Shown piece after piece: positions 32,111-41,797 of a stretch of DNA of 64,000 bases. The DNA lies in the NCBI GenBank assembly GCA_002345025.1, contig DDUX01000059.1, positions 3,198-67,197 on the forward strand. The letters are read 5' to 3'. Every line of letters starts with the position of its first letter. Position 1 is the first letter of the stretch. Made by a program: the position numbers and the translations under genes. The stretch comes from Candidatus Accumulibacter iunctus. GTDB taxonomy: Bacteria > Pseudomonadota > Gammaproteobacteria > Burkholderiales > Rhodocyclaceae. The notes beneath the pieces were generated by a model. The model had not been told where the DNA came from, searched no databases, and was given only the letters and a program-made list of their open reading frames with translations.

Positions 32111-33907
32111 ATGAATCTTGCACCGTTCCACCGCCGGCAGCCGATCGCGTTGCCGCTCGCGGTTTTTCTCGTCGCACTGGTGTCGGCGCTGCTCGCGCGC
32201 TCGGCGCTGGCGGCGGAAGCGTCTGGCAGTGATCCCGACTGGCTGATGATGACCGTCGAACTGCTTGGCGGGCTGGCGATCTTCCTTTTCGGCATGTCGC
32301 AGATGGAGCACGCGCTGAAGCTCGTGGCCGGCGAGCGGATGAAGAGCATCCTTGCCAAGCTGACGACCAACCGCTTTGCCGGCGTCACCACCGGCGCGCT
32401 GGTGACGGCGGTGATCCAGTCTTCCTCGGTGACCACGGTCCTGGTTGTCGGCTTCATCTCGGCCGGACTGATGTCGTTGTCGCAATCGGTCGGTATCATC
32501 ATCGGTGCCAAGATCGGTACCACGATTACCGGCCAGATCGTCGCCTTCAAGATCACCAAGGCGGCGCTGGGGATGGTCGCCGTCGGCTTCACCATGCAGT
32601 TCATCGCCAAGAACGAGAGGGTCAAGCACTACGGCGAGATGCTGATGGGCCTTGGCATGGTCTTCTTCGGCATGTCCGTGATGGGTGAAGCGATGCAGCC
32701 GCTGCGCAGCTACGAGCCCTTCCTCGCGATGATGAGGACGATGGACAACCCGCTGGTCGCGGTGCTCATCTCTGCGGCTTTCACCGCGCTGATCCAGTCT
32801 TCGTCGGCTACTACCGGCATCGTCATCGTCATGGCGAGTCAGGGTTTCATCAGCCTCAACGCGGGCATTGCGCTTGCCATGGGCGCCAACATCGGCACCT
32901 GCGCGACGGCGATCCTGGCGGCGATCGGCAAACCGCGCGAGGCGGTGCGCGCGGCCGTCGTCCACGTGTCGCTCGCCTGCGCTGGCGTCATGATCTGGTT
33001 GCCCTTCGTCACCAACATAGCCGGGTGGGTGACGGCGATTTCGCCGGTCTATCCGGATCTCACCGGCGCCGAGCGTCTGGCTGCCGAGACGCCGCGTCAG
33101 ATCGCCAACGCGCACACCTTCTTCAACGTCGCCAACGGGATGATCTTCATCTGGTTCACCACCCAAATAGCGCGTTTCGTCGAATGGCTGGTGCCCGACA
33201 AGCCACTCGAAGAGGAAGCACTCATCGTCCGCACCAAGTTCCTGCAGGAGGAGCTGTTGGGAACGCCGTCTCTGGCGCTCGACCAGGTGCGGATGGAGGT
33301 GATGCACATGGGCGAGACGGTGAATGTGATGCTGCAGCGGATCATGCCGGCGATCATCCGCGGCGACCGAGCGGCGCTCGAGGACATCCGGAAGATGGAC
33401 GACACGGTCGACATCCTGCATGCCGGGATCATCGACTACCTCGGCCGGATCAGCAGGCAGCCGCTCAGTGCCGAGCAGACGCGCGAGCTGCTGCAGTTGA
33501 TGGATGCGGTGAGCAACCTCGAGAACATCGGTGACATCGTCGAAACGAACCTGGTAGTGCTCGGCTACGACCGCATCAAGGACCAGATCGAGATCAGCGA
33601 GGCGACGCAGGCCGTGCTGAACGGCTTCCAGCAGGCGATCACGCGGGCGGTGACGGCGGCCGTGCAGGCGGTCGCCCAGCGCAACCAGCGCGCCGCACAG
33701 GTGGTCACCGGGATGAAGGAGGAGATCAACGAGATCGCCGATTCGGCGGCGCTGCACGAGGCGCGTCGCCTGATCGCCGAGGAGCCCAACCGGATACCCG
33801 CGTACGCCATGGAGATCGACATCATCGAGAAGCAGAAGCGAATCTACTACTTCGCCAAGCGGATGGCGCGGACGGTGCTGCCGGCAGCGATCCTGCAGCG
33901 CGAGTGA
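32111..33907 (+). CDS. Na+/phosphate cotransporter family protein with PhoU-like domain (NptA/YjbB-type)
   Basis: A 598-aa carrier. A signal-like N-terminal helix is followed by the Na/Pi cotransporter membrane core with its inverted repeats, each with the QSSS motif (VTAVIQSSSVTTVLVVGF and FTALIQSSSATTGIVIVM) and GANIGTC/GAKIGTT glycine motifs. The C-terminal 200 residues form a helical PhoU-like domain (ETVNVMLQRIMPAIIRGDRA, MDDTVDILHAGIIDYLGRIS, LMDAVSNLENIGDIVETNLV). Bacterial relatives move phosphate, often outward, driven by Na+. A universal stress protein gene lies just upstream. AGGAGG at 32096-32101 precedes the ATG. Confidence 0.9.
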   Translation: MNLAPFHRRQPIALPLAVFLVALVSALLARSALAAEASGSDPDWLMMTVELLGGLAIFLFGMSQMEHALKLVAGERMKSILAKLTTNRFAGVTTGALVTAVIQSSSVTTVLVVGFISAGLMSLSQSVGIIIGAKIGTTITGQIVAFKITKAALGMVAVGFTMQFIAKNERVKHYGEMLMGLGMVFFGMSVMGEAMQPLRSYEPFLAMMRTMDNPLVAVLISAAFTALIQSSSATTGIVIVMASQGFISLNAGIALAMGANIGTCATAILAAIGKPREAVRAAVVHVSLACAGVMIWLPFVTNIAGWVTAISPVYPDLTGAERLAAETPRQIANAHTFFNVANGMIFIWFTTQIARFVEWLVPDKPLEEEALIVRTKFLQEELLGTPSLALDQVRMEVMHMGETVNVMLQRIMPAIIRGDRAALEDIRKMDDTVDILHAGIIDYLGRISRQPLSAEQTRELLQLMDAVSNLENIGDIVETNLVVLGYDRIKDQIEISEATQAVLNGFQQAITRAVTAAVQAVAQRNQRAAQVVTGMKEEINEIADSAALHEARRLIAEEPNRIPAYAMEIDIIEKQKRIYYFAKRMARTVLPAAILQRE

Positions 33908-33943
33908 GCGCCTGCCGGTCGGCAGGCCGGTGGGTCATTGCGG

Positions 33944-33971
33944 CGGCGGCGTTCCAGCCGCCGTTTTTTTT
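33944..33971 (+). terminator. Rho-independent terminator after the Na/Pi carrier gene
   Basis: A GC-rich stem (CGGCGGC at 33944-33950 pairing with GCCGCCG at 33957-33963, loop GTTCCA) is followed by eight T at 33964-33971. It lies 37 bp after the stop codon of the carrier gene. Confidence 0.9.
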
Positions 33972-34125
33972 GTTGCGGCCCGCCTGCATGGCGGTCGTGA
34001 TGGGGGGCAGCCCGGATACCCGCCGGCACGATGGCGATCGACAGCATCGTGAAGCGGAAGTGAATCTGCGGCTTTGCCAGGCGAACGGCGCGGCCGCGGT
34101 GCTGCCGACGTGCTGCCACTGCGCC

Positions 34126-35424
34126 CTACTGCGGCGGCGTCTGGCCGCTGTTTTCGTTGCTCTCCGGCGCCGTGGTGGCAGCGGTCGGGGGGGGGCGCCG
34201 GATGCGCACCTCGTGGATGCGGCGACGTGAAGCGCGCTCGATCCGCACCTCCAGCCCCTCGATCAGGAAGGTCTCGCCGGGAGCCGGGATCCGTTCGAGA
34301 CTGCGGATGATCCAGAGATTGACCGAATCGTACGGTTTGCCGGCGAAGTCCTCGCCGAAATGCGCCTCGATGATGCGCAGCTCGGTGGTGCCGTCCACCA
34401 GTAGTTCGCTGCCGGCGGGCTGCGCCAGCACGCCCTGCTCATCGGCGGGAGCCTCGTCGTCGTCGTAGATCTCGCCGACGAGTTCCTCGAGGATGTCCTC
34501 GAGCGTGAAGATGCCGAGGAGGCCGCCGAACTCGTTGACGACGACGATCAATTGGTCCTTGTTCGCGCGCAGGACGTTGAGCAGCCCGTCGACCGGCTGA
34601 TTGGGCGGTACGAAGATCGGGTCGCTGCCGACCTCGTTCAGGCTCTTGTGCAGATTGCCCAGCGCGAGTTCGCGGAGGATTTCGGGGAGGGTGACGACAC
34701 GCGAGATCTCCTCCGGGTTGCTCGCGTAGAGCGGGATGCGGTAGTGCGACTGGGCAGTGATCGCTTCCAGGGCTTCGCCGAGCGTCCGGGTGCCGTCGAG
34801 CGAGAAAATCTCGTGCCGGTGAACCATGATGTCGCTGGCACGAAGTGTGCTGAAGTCGAAGATGCGACGAATCATCTGGTGTTCGCCGGCTTCGATCGAT
34901 CCCTCGTGCGTCCCATGCTCGGCCATCGCGATCAGTTCGCTTTCGGTCACCGTCGGATCCTTCGGCGGGCTGGTCTTGCTGTGCATCCAGCGGATGAGGC
35001 CTTCGAGTGCCCAGACCAGCGGCAGCAACAGCTTGCCGAGAAGTTCCAGCGGGCCCGCCGCGAGCAGGGAGACGGCGATCGCGTAGCGCGAGCCGAAGGT
35101 CTTCGGCGTGATTTCGCCAAATATCAGCAGCAGCAGGGTGATCGCGCCGACCGCCAGGCCCGGGCCGAGATGCCCGAAGTGCTCGGTGGCAACGACGGTC
35201 GCCAGGGTCGCGGCACCTGTATTGACCAGATTGTTGCCGATCAGGATGATCACCAGCGTGCGGTTGAGATTGCCCTTCATCCGGTGCAGCGCCTTCGAAC
35301 CGAAACGCCGTTCCGCCAGCAGCGCCTCGACACGCGCCCGGGAGATCGATGTGATCGCCGTCTCGGAGCCGGAGAAGAAGGCCGAGAAGGTCAGTATGAT
35401 GATGATTTGCAGGGCCTCGAGCAT
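34126..35424 (-). CDS. CNNM/CorC-family protein (DUF21-CBS-CorC_HlyC), paralog 3
   Basis: A 432-aa DUF21-CBS-CorC protein. It shows SAFFSGSETAITSISRARVE, LIGNNLVNTGAATLATVVAT and FGEITPKTFGSRYA in the membrane domain, a CBS pair including DIMVHRHEIFSLDG and DQLIVVVNEFGGLLGIFTLE, and a CorC_HlyC domain with DSVNLWIIRSLERIPAPGET. It ends with a short Pro/Thr-rich tail. ATG 35424 is chosen because upstream in-frame sequence is low-complexity with no family match. It stands alone on the minus strand, back to back with paralogs 4 and 5. Confidence 0.88.
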   Translation of the reverse strand: MLEALQIIIILTFSAFFSGSETAITSISRARVEALLAERRFGSKALHRMKGNLNRTLVIILIGNNLVNTGAATLATVVATEHFGHLGPGLAVGAITLLLLIFGEITPKTFGSRYAIAVSLLAAGPLELLGKLLLPLVWALEGLIRWMHSKTSPPKDPTVTESELIAMAEHGTHEGSIEAGEHQMIRRIFDFSTLRASDIMVHRHEIFSLDGTRTLGEALEAITAQSHYRIPLYASNPEEISRVVTLPEILRELALGNLHKSLNEVGSDPIFVPPNQPVDGLLNVLRANKDQLIVVVNEFGGLLGIFTLEDILEELVGEIYDDDEAPADEQGVLAQPAGSELLVDGTTELRIIEAHFGEDFAGKPYDSVNLWIIRSLERIPAPGETFLIEGLEVRIERASRRRIHEVRIRRPPPTAATTAPESNENSGQTPPQ

Positions 35425-36057
35425 TTCGTGGCGGCTGCCACGAGCCAGGGTCGTGGCAGTAATTGGTGAACGAAGCTCTTTTTTACACGAGAAGCTGCTG
35501 CCGGGCAAGATGCTGCGAGGATTGCCGCAGGGCATGACGAATCGTCGGCCGCCGACGACCGGATGTTCGTCATCAGAGTTGCCGTTTGCCAGTCTCCGCG
35601 GATCGTGCGGGTAGTGGCGCTGCGCTCGCCGGGCGGGTCGGTCGAGGCCTCTTCGGGCTGCGCGGCAGCGCTGTGGTGGCCCGCGGCGACTGCCGTGCCC
35701 AGTCGCGCGGCATTTGACCGTGGCATCAAGGTGCAGCATAATCCGGGCGTATGCCGTTCCGGGGAGAAACGACATCCTGTCTTTGCTCTGCCGTCAGAAA
35801 ACCCACTCGTTTCATTCGTCGGGTCGTTCCCCTGCTGGTGGACGGTCGTGCCATGGTCCGGAAGGTCGGTCGTGGCATGGATGTGCCGTGGCCGGCTTCG
35901 CCGTCGTGCGTGCCGTGGCGATGTCGCCGCTTGCCACCGGCTGCGCTGGCAGGCGTTACCGGCGGCTTCCCGGTGCTGCCGCCTGCCTGTCGCCACAGCA
36001 GGTCTGCAAGTCTTCCCGCCGCCGCGCGGCGGACGATTCTCACTGGAGGGGTGAACC
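35425..36057. other. Divergent intergenic region between CNNM paralogs, 630 bp
   Basis: No gene or known RNA is recognised. The region should contain promoters for both CNNM units. I looked for an Mg2+-type or Mn2+-type leader structure but could not identify one by eye. The GGAGG-like site CTGGAGGGG just before 36058 serves paralog 4. Confidence 0.45.
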
Positions 36058-37458
36058 ATGGATCCTGCACTATGGATCGAACTGATCGTCTTTGTCGTCC
36101 TGCTCGGTTTCTCGGGCTTCTTCTCGAGCACCGAGACCTCGCTGTTCTCGCTCAGCCAGTTCCAGCTTGACCAGATGCGCGCGGCGAAGAATCCGCGCAT
36201 CGAACTCATCGAGCGCCTGCGCAGCGAGCCGCGGCGGCTGATCGTCACCATCCTGATCGGCAACGAATTCGTCAATGTCTCGGCGTCGGTGATCTCGGCG
36301 GCGATGATCATCCACCTCTTCGGCGCCGACAACGAGATGATCAATCTGCTGGTGATGGTGCCGATCCTGCTGCTGTTCGGCGAGATCACGCCGAAGGTGC
36401 TGGCGATTCGCAACAACGTCGCCTTTGCCAACGCCGAGTGCCGCCCGATTGCGCTGTTTGCGCGCCTGATCTCGCCGCTGCGCGAGGTCATCCGGCATGT
36501 CGCCGAGTTCTTCATCACGCTGATCGTCGGCAAGCAGCGTTCCGAGGGCAATCTGGTCACCGAGGACATGATCCGTACGCTGGTGCATGACGCCGTCGGC
36601 GAGGGCGCACTCGACAGCCAGGAAGCGCGTTACATCGAGCGGATCTTCGACTTCGGCAACAAGTCGCTGAGCGACATCATGCGGCCGCGCTCGGACATCC
36701 AGTTCCTCTCCGCCGACCTGCCGGTGAGCGAACTGCTGGCGCAGATCCGGGCGACACGGCAGTCGCGCTATCCGGTCTTCAAGGGGCATCGAGACACCAT
36801 CCTCGGCATTCTCTACACGCGCGACCTGCTCGGGGTCGATCTCGCCAGGCTCGAGCGCGATCCGCAGGGGATCCGCAAGCTGCTGCGGCAGCCGAACTTC
36901 TTCCCGCAATCGAAACCGGCCGTCGAGCTGTTCCACACCTTCCGCCAGCGCAAGCTGTCGTTCGCGCTGATCGTCGACGAGTACGGCGGCGTCACCGGCC
37001 TGGTGACGATGGAGGATCTGCTCGAATGCGTCTTCGGCGAGATCGCCAGTCCGTCCGACAGCGACGTCGTGCCGCGGCACCTGATGAGCGACCTGGCAGA
37101 CGGCCGCCGCCTGATCGACACCAGCATGCCGCTTGACGACTTCAGCCAGGAATTCGGCGTCACGATCGGCAGCGAGGAAGTCGAGACCCTCTCAGGTGCG
37201 CTGCTGCAGGCTTTTGGCGAGCTGCCGGCGAGCGGCGCGACGATCGAACTCTGCGGTCTCCGGTTCACCGTCGAAGACCTGGAACATAACAGGATCACGC
37301 GCGTTCTCGTCGAACGTCTGCCGAAAACGGCGGCGCCAACGGAGGAGGACGCCGGCGGCCCGGCTTCCGGCAGCGAATCGTCGCCGGCGCAAGCCGCGGT
37401 CGATGCGGCCGCGCCGCCGGACCAGACGAAATCCGACAACAAGCGGGAGGGGGCATAG
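36058..37458 (+). CDS. CNNM/CorC-family protein (DUF21-CBS-CorC_HlyC), paralog 4
   Basis: A 466-aa DUF21-CBS-CorC protein. Landmarks are GFFSSTETSLFSLSQFQLDQ, LIGNEFVNVSASVISAAMII and FGEITPKVLAIRNN; CBS segments DIMRPRSDIQFLSADLPVSE and LIVDEYGGVTGLVTMEDLLE; and a CorC_HlyC domain with TLSGALLQAFGELPASGATI. The first motif reads FFSST where other paralogs have FFSGS. A disordered Ala/Ser/Pro tail of 40 residues follows. Its stop is immediately followed by the ATG of paralog 5, so the two are one operon. Confidence 0.88.
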   Translation: MDPALWIELIVFVVLLGFSGFFSSTETSLFSLSQFQLDQMRAAKNPRIELIERLRSEPRRLIVTILIGNEFVNVSASVISAAMIIHLFGADNEMINLLVMVPILLLFGEITPKVLAIRNNVAFANAECRPIALFARLISPLREVIRHVAEFFITLIVGKQRSEGNLVTEDMIRTLVHDAVGEGALDSQEARYIERIFDFGNKSLSDIMRPRSDIQFLSADLPVSELLAQIRATRQSRYPVFKGHRDTILGILYTRDLLGVDLARLERDPQGIRKLLRQPNFFPQSKPAVELFHTFRQRKLSFALIVDEYGGVTGLVTMEDLLECVFGEIASPSDSDVVPRHLMSDLADGRRLIDTSMPLDDFSQEFGVTIGSEEVETLSGALLQAFGELPASGATIELCGLRFTVEDLEHNRITRVLVERLPKTAAPTEEDAGGPASGSESSPAQAAVDAAAPPDQTKSDNKREGA

Positions 37459-38706
37459 ATGCCGGACATTCTGATTACGGCCCTGCTGATGGTCGTCTGC
37501 CTGCTTGCCGAGGCCTTCTTTTCCGGCTCGGAACTCGGGATCGTCAGTGCCGACCGAATGAAGCTGCGCCACGACGCAGCCAAGGGATCGCGCGGTGCAC
37601 GCCTGGCACTCGAGATGCTCGAGAAGCGTCCGGAGTGGCTGCTGTCGACGACGCTCGTCGGTACCAACATCGCCGTCGTCGCCAACTCGACGATCGCCAC
37701 GGCGCTGATGATCCAGCTCTTCGGCGAAGCGGGTAGCTGGCTGGCGGTGATCCTCGTCGCGCCGCTGATCTGGGTGTTTGGCGAGATCGTGCCAAAGAGC
37801 GTCTTCCAGCAGCGCGCCGATGCGATCACGCCCTACGTCATCTACGTCCTGCGCTTCTTCTCGATCATCTTCGCGCCAATCCTGATCGTTTTCGTCACCC
37901 TGTCGAAGTTCCTCTCGCGCCTCGCCGGCGCGGGCGCGGAGCACAACCCGTTCACGCTGCGCGAGCAGATCCAGAGCATGGTGCAGATGCCGCCGCAGGA
38001 GGGCGGCGACATCCAGCAGATCGAGAAGACGATGATCCGCCGCATGTTCAACTTCTCGGAGACGACGGTCTACAAGGTGATGGTGCCGCTGATCGACGTC
38101 AACGCCGTCGACAGGCGCTGCACGGTCGGTGAGGCGGTGCGCCTGGCGGTGCAGTGCTCGCATGTCCGCCTGCCGGTCTACGACGGGCGGATCGACCGCG
38201 TCATCGGCGTGCTCAACACGATGGACCTGCTCGGAGTGGACCCGGCGACGCCGATCGAGGGATTCATCGGCCCGACGCGCTATGTGCCGACGAGCAAGAG
38301 CGCCGAGTCGATGCTCGTCGAGCTGCGCAAGGATGGCGACGCGATGGCGGTGGTGATGGACGAATTCGGCGGCGCCGAGGGCATCGTCACGATCGAGGAC
38401 ATCATCGAGGAAGTGGTCGAGGACATCGAGGACGAGTACGACCGCCAGGAGAAGCCGGCCGAATGGTTCCGCAAGCTCGGCCATCACGACTACCTCGTCA
38501 GCGCCCGCGCCAACCCGATGCTGCTCGCCGAGAAACTCGGCCTCAAATTGCCGGGCGAGGGCAGCTACGACACGCTGTCCGGCTTCCTGCTCGAATTCGC
38601 GCGCGAGATTCCCAAGCCAGGAACGACGATCGAGGTCGAAGGCATCAAGTTCACCATTCAGCGCGCGACACCGCAGGTCATCCAGGAGGTTCAGATTCGC
38701 TGGTAG
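37459..38706 (+). CDS. CNNM/CorC-family protein (DUF21-CBS-CorC_HlyC), paralog 5
   Basis: A 415-aa DUF21-CBS-CorC protein most like paralog 1: AEAFFSGSELGIVSADRMKL, TTLVGTNIAVVANSTIATAL and FGEIVPKSVFQQRADAITPY in the membrane domain; CBS parts KVMVPLIDVNAVDR and MAVVMDEFGGAEGIVTIEDI; and a CorC_HlyC domain with SYDTLSGFLLEFAREIPKPG. It starts directly after the stop of paralog 4. The tandem pair may form a hetero-oligomeric transporter; that is inference, since CNNM proteins are dimers. Confidence 0.88.
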   Translation: MPDILITALLMVVCLLAEAFFSGSELGIVSADRMKLRHDAAKGSRGARLALEMLEKRPEWLLSTTLVGTNIAVVANSTIATALMIQLFGEAGSWLAVILVAPLIWVFGEIVPKSVFQQRADAITPYVIYVLRFFSIIFAPILIVFVTLSKFLSRLAGAGAEHNPFTLREQIQSMVQMPPQEGGDIQQIEKTMIRRMFNFSETTVYKVMVPLIDVNAVDRRCTVGEAVRLAVQCSHVRLPVYDGRIDRVIGVLNTMDLLGVDPATPIEGFIGPTRYVPTSKSAESMLVELRKDGDAMAVVMDEFGGAEGIVTIEDIIEEVVEDIEDEYDRQEKPAEWFRKLGHHDYLVSARANPMLLAEKLGLKLPGEGSYDTLSGFLLEFAREIPKPGTTIEVEGIKFTIQRATPQVIQEVQIRW

Positions 38707-38737
38707 ACGGTGCCGGCGTCGGCGGCTACCAGGTGCG

Positions 38738-39151
38738 TCAAGGAACTTGCACTGCGGGCACGATACCAAGCTTTATCGCCCGCCGCGCGAACTTGCGATC
38801 ATCAAACGTGTAGAAGCGCTCGCATTGCCCGGCGCGGCTCACATGCAGTGCATCGGCGAAATCCAGCCCCGCACGGTGCAGGCGGGCGGCTTCCAGGATG
38901 GCTGACCAATCTTCCACCGTCACATTGGGCAGCCCGACCAGATGCTCAATTGCCCGGGCACTGTCCTCGGCCTCAAAACCATAGAAACCGCGCAAGACCC
39001 AGGCGAACTCCAGAACTACGGTCACCGTGACGAGAACCCCGGCGCCTTCCCGCATCAAGCTCTCGGCAATCGGTCGTTGTCGGGCAGCTTCGGGGTCGGC
39101 GGGATCATCGACGTAGTAGCGAGCAAGGATGTTGGTATCCACCGCAATCAT
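38738..39151 (-). CDS. vapC: VapC-type PIN-domain toxin
   Basis: A 137-aa PIN-domain ribonuclease. MIAVDTNILARYYVDDP gives the first Asp, VTVVLEFAWVLRGFYGF the Glu, LDFADALHVSRA the next Asp and FYTFDDRKFARRA the late acidic pair; this is the complete four-acid set. The start overlaps the antitoxin stop by ATGA (39148-39151). It is convergent with the CNNM operon. Target RNA unknown. Confidence 0.88.
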   Translation of the reverse strand: MIAVDTNILARYYVDDPADPEAARQRPIAESLMREGAGVLVTVTVVLEFAWVLRGFYGFEAEDSARAIEHLVGLPNVTVEDWSAILEAARLHRAGLDFADALHVSRAGQCERFYTFDDRKFARRAIKLGIVPAVQVP

Positions 39152-39408
39152 TGGTGGTCTGCCTCGCTCCCCACGCGCATGATTTCAGCTGCATCGAAAT
39201 CAGGCAGGCGGCGGGGTGGCCCAGCATACTTCAGCATGCCAAGACCCGCTTCATGGGTGGAACTCCGTGGGGGATGTTTCAACTCGATCTCAATCCTGCC
39301 ATTGACTGCCGACACCTCAACCTGGCTACCCGGCTGGATACCCAGTTGCCGGCGTAGCGTTGCGGGAATCACCACTTGACCTTTGCTGGAAACCGTGACA
39401 CACGACAT
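39148..39408 (-). CDS. vapB: AbrB/MazE-type swapped-hairpin antitoxin
   Basis: An 86-aa protein with an N-terminal AbrB-like DNA-binding domain: VTVSSKGQVVIPATLRRQLG followed by IQPGSQVEVSAVNGRIEIEL. The C-terminal 40 residues (PRRLPDFDAAEIMRVG at the end) should bind the PIN toxin. It is coupled by ATGA to the vapC gene. A direct repeat just upstream is a candidate operator for autoregulation. Confidence 0.85.
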   Translation of the reverse strand: MSCVTVSSKGQVVIPATLRRQLGIQPGSQVEVSAVNGRIEIELKHPPRSSTHEAGLGMLKYAGPPRRLPDFDAAEIMRVGSEADHQ

Positions 39409-39418
39409 GGTTTGCCTC

Positions 39419-39435
39419 GTTGAACACTGTTGAAC
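39419..39435 (-). promoter_or_regulatory. Direct repeat upstream of vapB, candidate operator
   Basis: On the minus strand, GTTCAAC occurs twice with a 3-bp spacer (10-bp period), 10 bp ahead of the ATG of the AbrB-type antitoxin gene. Two half sites on one face of the helix fit autoregulation, but this is by position only. Confidence 0.35.
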
Positions 39436-39584
39436 TTTGACTCTACCATCACACCGCCGCGAGCGGAACAGGGCTTCGCCACGATCGAAGAGGGCCTGCG
39501 CCGACCCTGCACCATCGTCACCGGAGTGCCCGAGACGATGCATCCCTTCTGCGTGCATCTGGCGATGCCAGCCCGCGTGCAGCG

Positions 39585-41045
39585 CTACCGCCGCCAGAAA
39601 GCGGGCATCAGCAGGACCAGCAGCGTGAAGATCTCGAGGCGGCCGAGCAGCATCGCCCAGGTGCAGATCCACGTCTGGAAGTCGGTCAGCACGGCGTAGG
39701 TGGTCGCAGGGCCGACGAGGTTGAGGCCGGGGCCGGTGTTGTTGATGCAGGCAACGACGGCCGAGAAGGCGGTGATCACGTCGAGGCGTGTGGCGACCAT
39801 CAGCAGCGTCAGCGAGACGATCGACACGACGTAAATGAAGAGGAAGCCGAGGATCGCGTGCAGCACATGGTCGGGAACAATGCTGGTCCCGAAGCGCACG
39901 CTCTGCAGGCCGCGCGGGTGCATCGCGCGCATCAGTTCGCGGAACACCTGCTTGTAGAGGATCACCGCGCGGATCATCTTGATGCCGCCGCCGGCCGATC
40001 CCGAGCAGGCGAGGAAGCTGCCGAGGAAGAGGATCCACAACTGCGCGAACAGCGGCCACTGGACATAATCGGTGGTGGCAAAGCCGAGCGAGGTGGCGAT
40101 CGATACCGAGTGGAAGGCGACGTAGCGAAACGTCGTCAGAAAATCGTCGTAGATGCCATCCGGCAACAGATAGACGGTCAGCGCCAGGCTGCTCAGAGCG
40201 AGAAAACCGAGGAAATAGTGGGCTTCGACGTCGAAGCGATAGGGGCGCAGCGAACGCTTCGCCAAGGCGAGGAAGTGGGTACTGTAGTTGATTCCCGCGA
40301 GCAGCGCGAAGACGATGACGACGAGTTCGATCTCGAGGCTGTCGAAATGGCCGAGGCTGGCATCCTTGCTCGAGAAGCCGCCGAGGCCCATGATCGAGAA
40401 GGCGTGCATCAGCGCGTCCCAGGGGGCCATCCCGGCGTAATGCAGGCTGGCGCCGCAGGCGACGGTGAGGATGACGTAGACGACCCAGAGGCCCTTGGCG
40501 GTTTCGGTCAGCCGCGGCGTGATCTTCGAATCCTTCATCGGGCCGGGCGTTTCCGCCTTCAGCATGCTGCGGCCGCCGAAGCCGAGCAGCGGCAGGATCG
40601 CCACGGCGAGGACGACGACCCCGAGACCACCGATCCAGTGCATGAAGGTGCGCCAGAAGTTGATCGACAGCGGCAGGTGGTCGAGCCCCGAAAGCACCGT
40701 CGCCCCGGTCGCCGTCAGTCCCGAAACGGCCTCGAAATAGGCGTCGGTCCACGACAGCCCGTCGATGTGCAGGTACAGCGGCAGCGCGCCGAAGGCCGGC
40801 AGCAGCGACCAGATCAGCCCCACCAGCAGGAAGCTCTCGCGCACGCGCATGTCGCGCTTCTGGTGGCGCACGGAGAACGTCAGTGTGGCGCCGACGGCAA
40901 CGGTGATCAGGACGGCCTCGTCGTAGGCGCCGTGTGCGCCGTCGGCGGTCAGCCAGGAGAGGCTCAGCGGCAGCAGCATCAGCCCGCCGAAGCCGACGAT
41001 CAGGATGCCGAGGACGTAGAGTACCGGTGCGAAGCGGTCAATCAT
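39585..41045 (-). CDS. trkH: Potassium uptake protein TrkH
   Basis: A 486-aa membrane protein of the Trk/Ktr K+ uptake family, working with a TrkA-type gate. Four pore loops are visible: AVSGLTATGATVLSGLDHLP, FSIMGLGGFSSKDASLG, SIATSLGFATTDYVQW and VACINNTGPGLNLVG, each with the selectivity-filter Gly. Helices flank each loop. The ATG at 41045 gives the normal N-terminus. No trkA gene is adjacent; the TrkA-N domains nearby belong to the CPA2 antiporters on the other strand. Confidence 0.92.
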   Translation of the reverse strand: MIDRFAPVLYVLGILIVGFGGLMLLPLSLSWLTADGAHGAYDEAVLITVAVGATLTFSVRHQKRDMRVRESFLLVGLIWSLLPAFGALPLYLHIDGLSWTDAYFEAVSGLTATGATVLSGLDHLPLSINFWRTFMHWIGGLGVVVLAVAILPLLGFGGRSMLKAETPGPMKDSKITPRLTETAKGLWVVYVILTVACGASLHYAGMAPWDALMHAFSIMGLGGFSSKDASLGHFDSLEIELVVIVFALLAGINYSTHFLALAKRSLRPYRFDVEAHYFLGFLALSSLALTVYLLPDGIYDDFLTTFRYVAFHSVSIATSLGFATTDYVQWPLFAQLWILFLGSFLACSGSAGGGIKMIRAVILYKQVFRELMRAMHPRGLQSVRFGTSIVPDHVLHAILGFLFIYVVSIVSLTLLMVATRLDVITAFSAVVACINNTGPGLNLVGPATTYAVLTDFQTWICTWAMLLGRLEIFTLLVLLMPAFWRR

Positions 41046-41320
41046 CTGCGGGCCTTGCCTCCGGCGAAGAAGTGATCATGGGGGCGGGGCCGGCGGCGTT
41101 CGCCCCGACCGTCAGCGTTCGGCTCGTCGCCGCACGTCCGCAGCGAGCCTGAACGGCCAATGACGGAGCGCTGAGTATGGCCTTTTTCCGCAGCAGCAGT
41201 CAATTGCGGTCGCCGCCCAGGTGCCGCAATGGGTAATGCATGGAATCCGTTCCGGGCCAGTGTTTGCCGGCTTTCCGGTCGGCTCCCGGTGTCGAGACGC
41301 ACACCGGCTGGGTGATCAGC

Positions 41321-41503
41321 CATCGGCAGTGCGGCGATGTGTCCGAGAACGGAATCAAGGAGCCGAAGATCGGCTTTCGGCATGGAACGTATGCCCTGCG
41401 GGCAGTTCGCCGCCGATGTGGTTTTCTTCCGCATCGGGCTCATCGCGCGCACTCTTTTCTGGTCTGCAAGCATTCTGCTCTCGACGCGGGCTGGCTGCGG
41501 CAT
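41321..41503 (+). pseudogene. IS1380-like transposase remnant (C-terminal fragment)
   Basis: The C-terminal part of an IS1380-type transposase is readable across two frameshifts: HRQCGDVSENGIKEPKIGF in one frame to about 41377, GMERMPCGQFAADVVFFRIG and LIARTLF in the next frame to about 41459, then FLVCKHSALDAGWLRH in the first frame again. The catalytic residues are gone. The rest of the 41046-41797 interval has no gene I recognise. The family name rests on the ENGIKE, GMERMPCGQFAA and ALDA patterns. Confidence 0.6.
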
Positions 41504-41797
41504 TGAGTGGCGCCGGTGCCCCGCCGACACCGGCGCGCCTTCGGGCCTGCTTTTCGCCGCGCCGCCCACCAGTCCAGCGGTCTTCGGAGCTTTCCAGGAC
41601 GCTGCAGCCGGACTGGCTGAGAGGCGATCGCGGAATTCGCGGACAAGGCTCCACCAAGTTGACGGGGATGCATCGGGGCCCATACACTCTTGCGCGTCCT
41701 TTGCATCTCCCGTCCTTGTCCGTAACAGGCGGGCTGCTTGCTAGCCAGATGCCCGCCCGATCCAGGAGCGCAAGTGTCGAATGCGAGATTCTGAATC

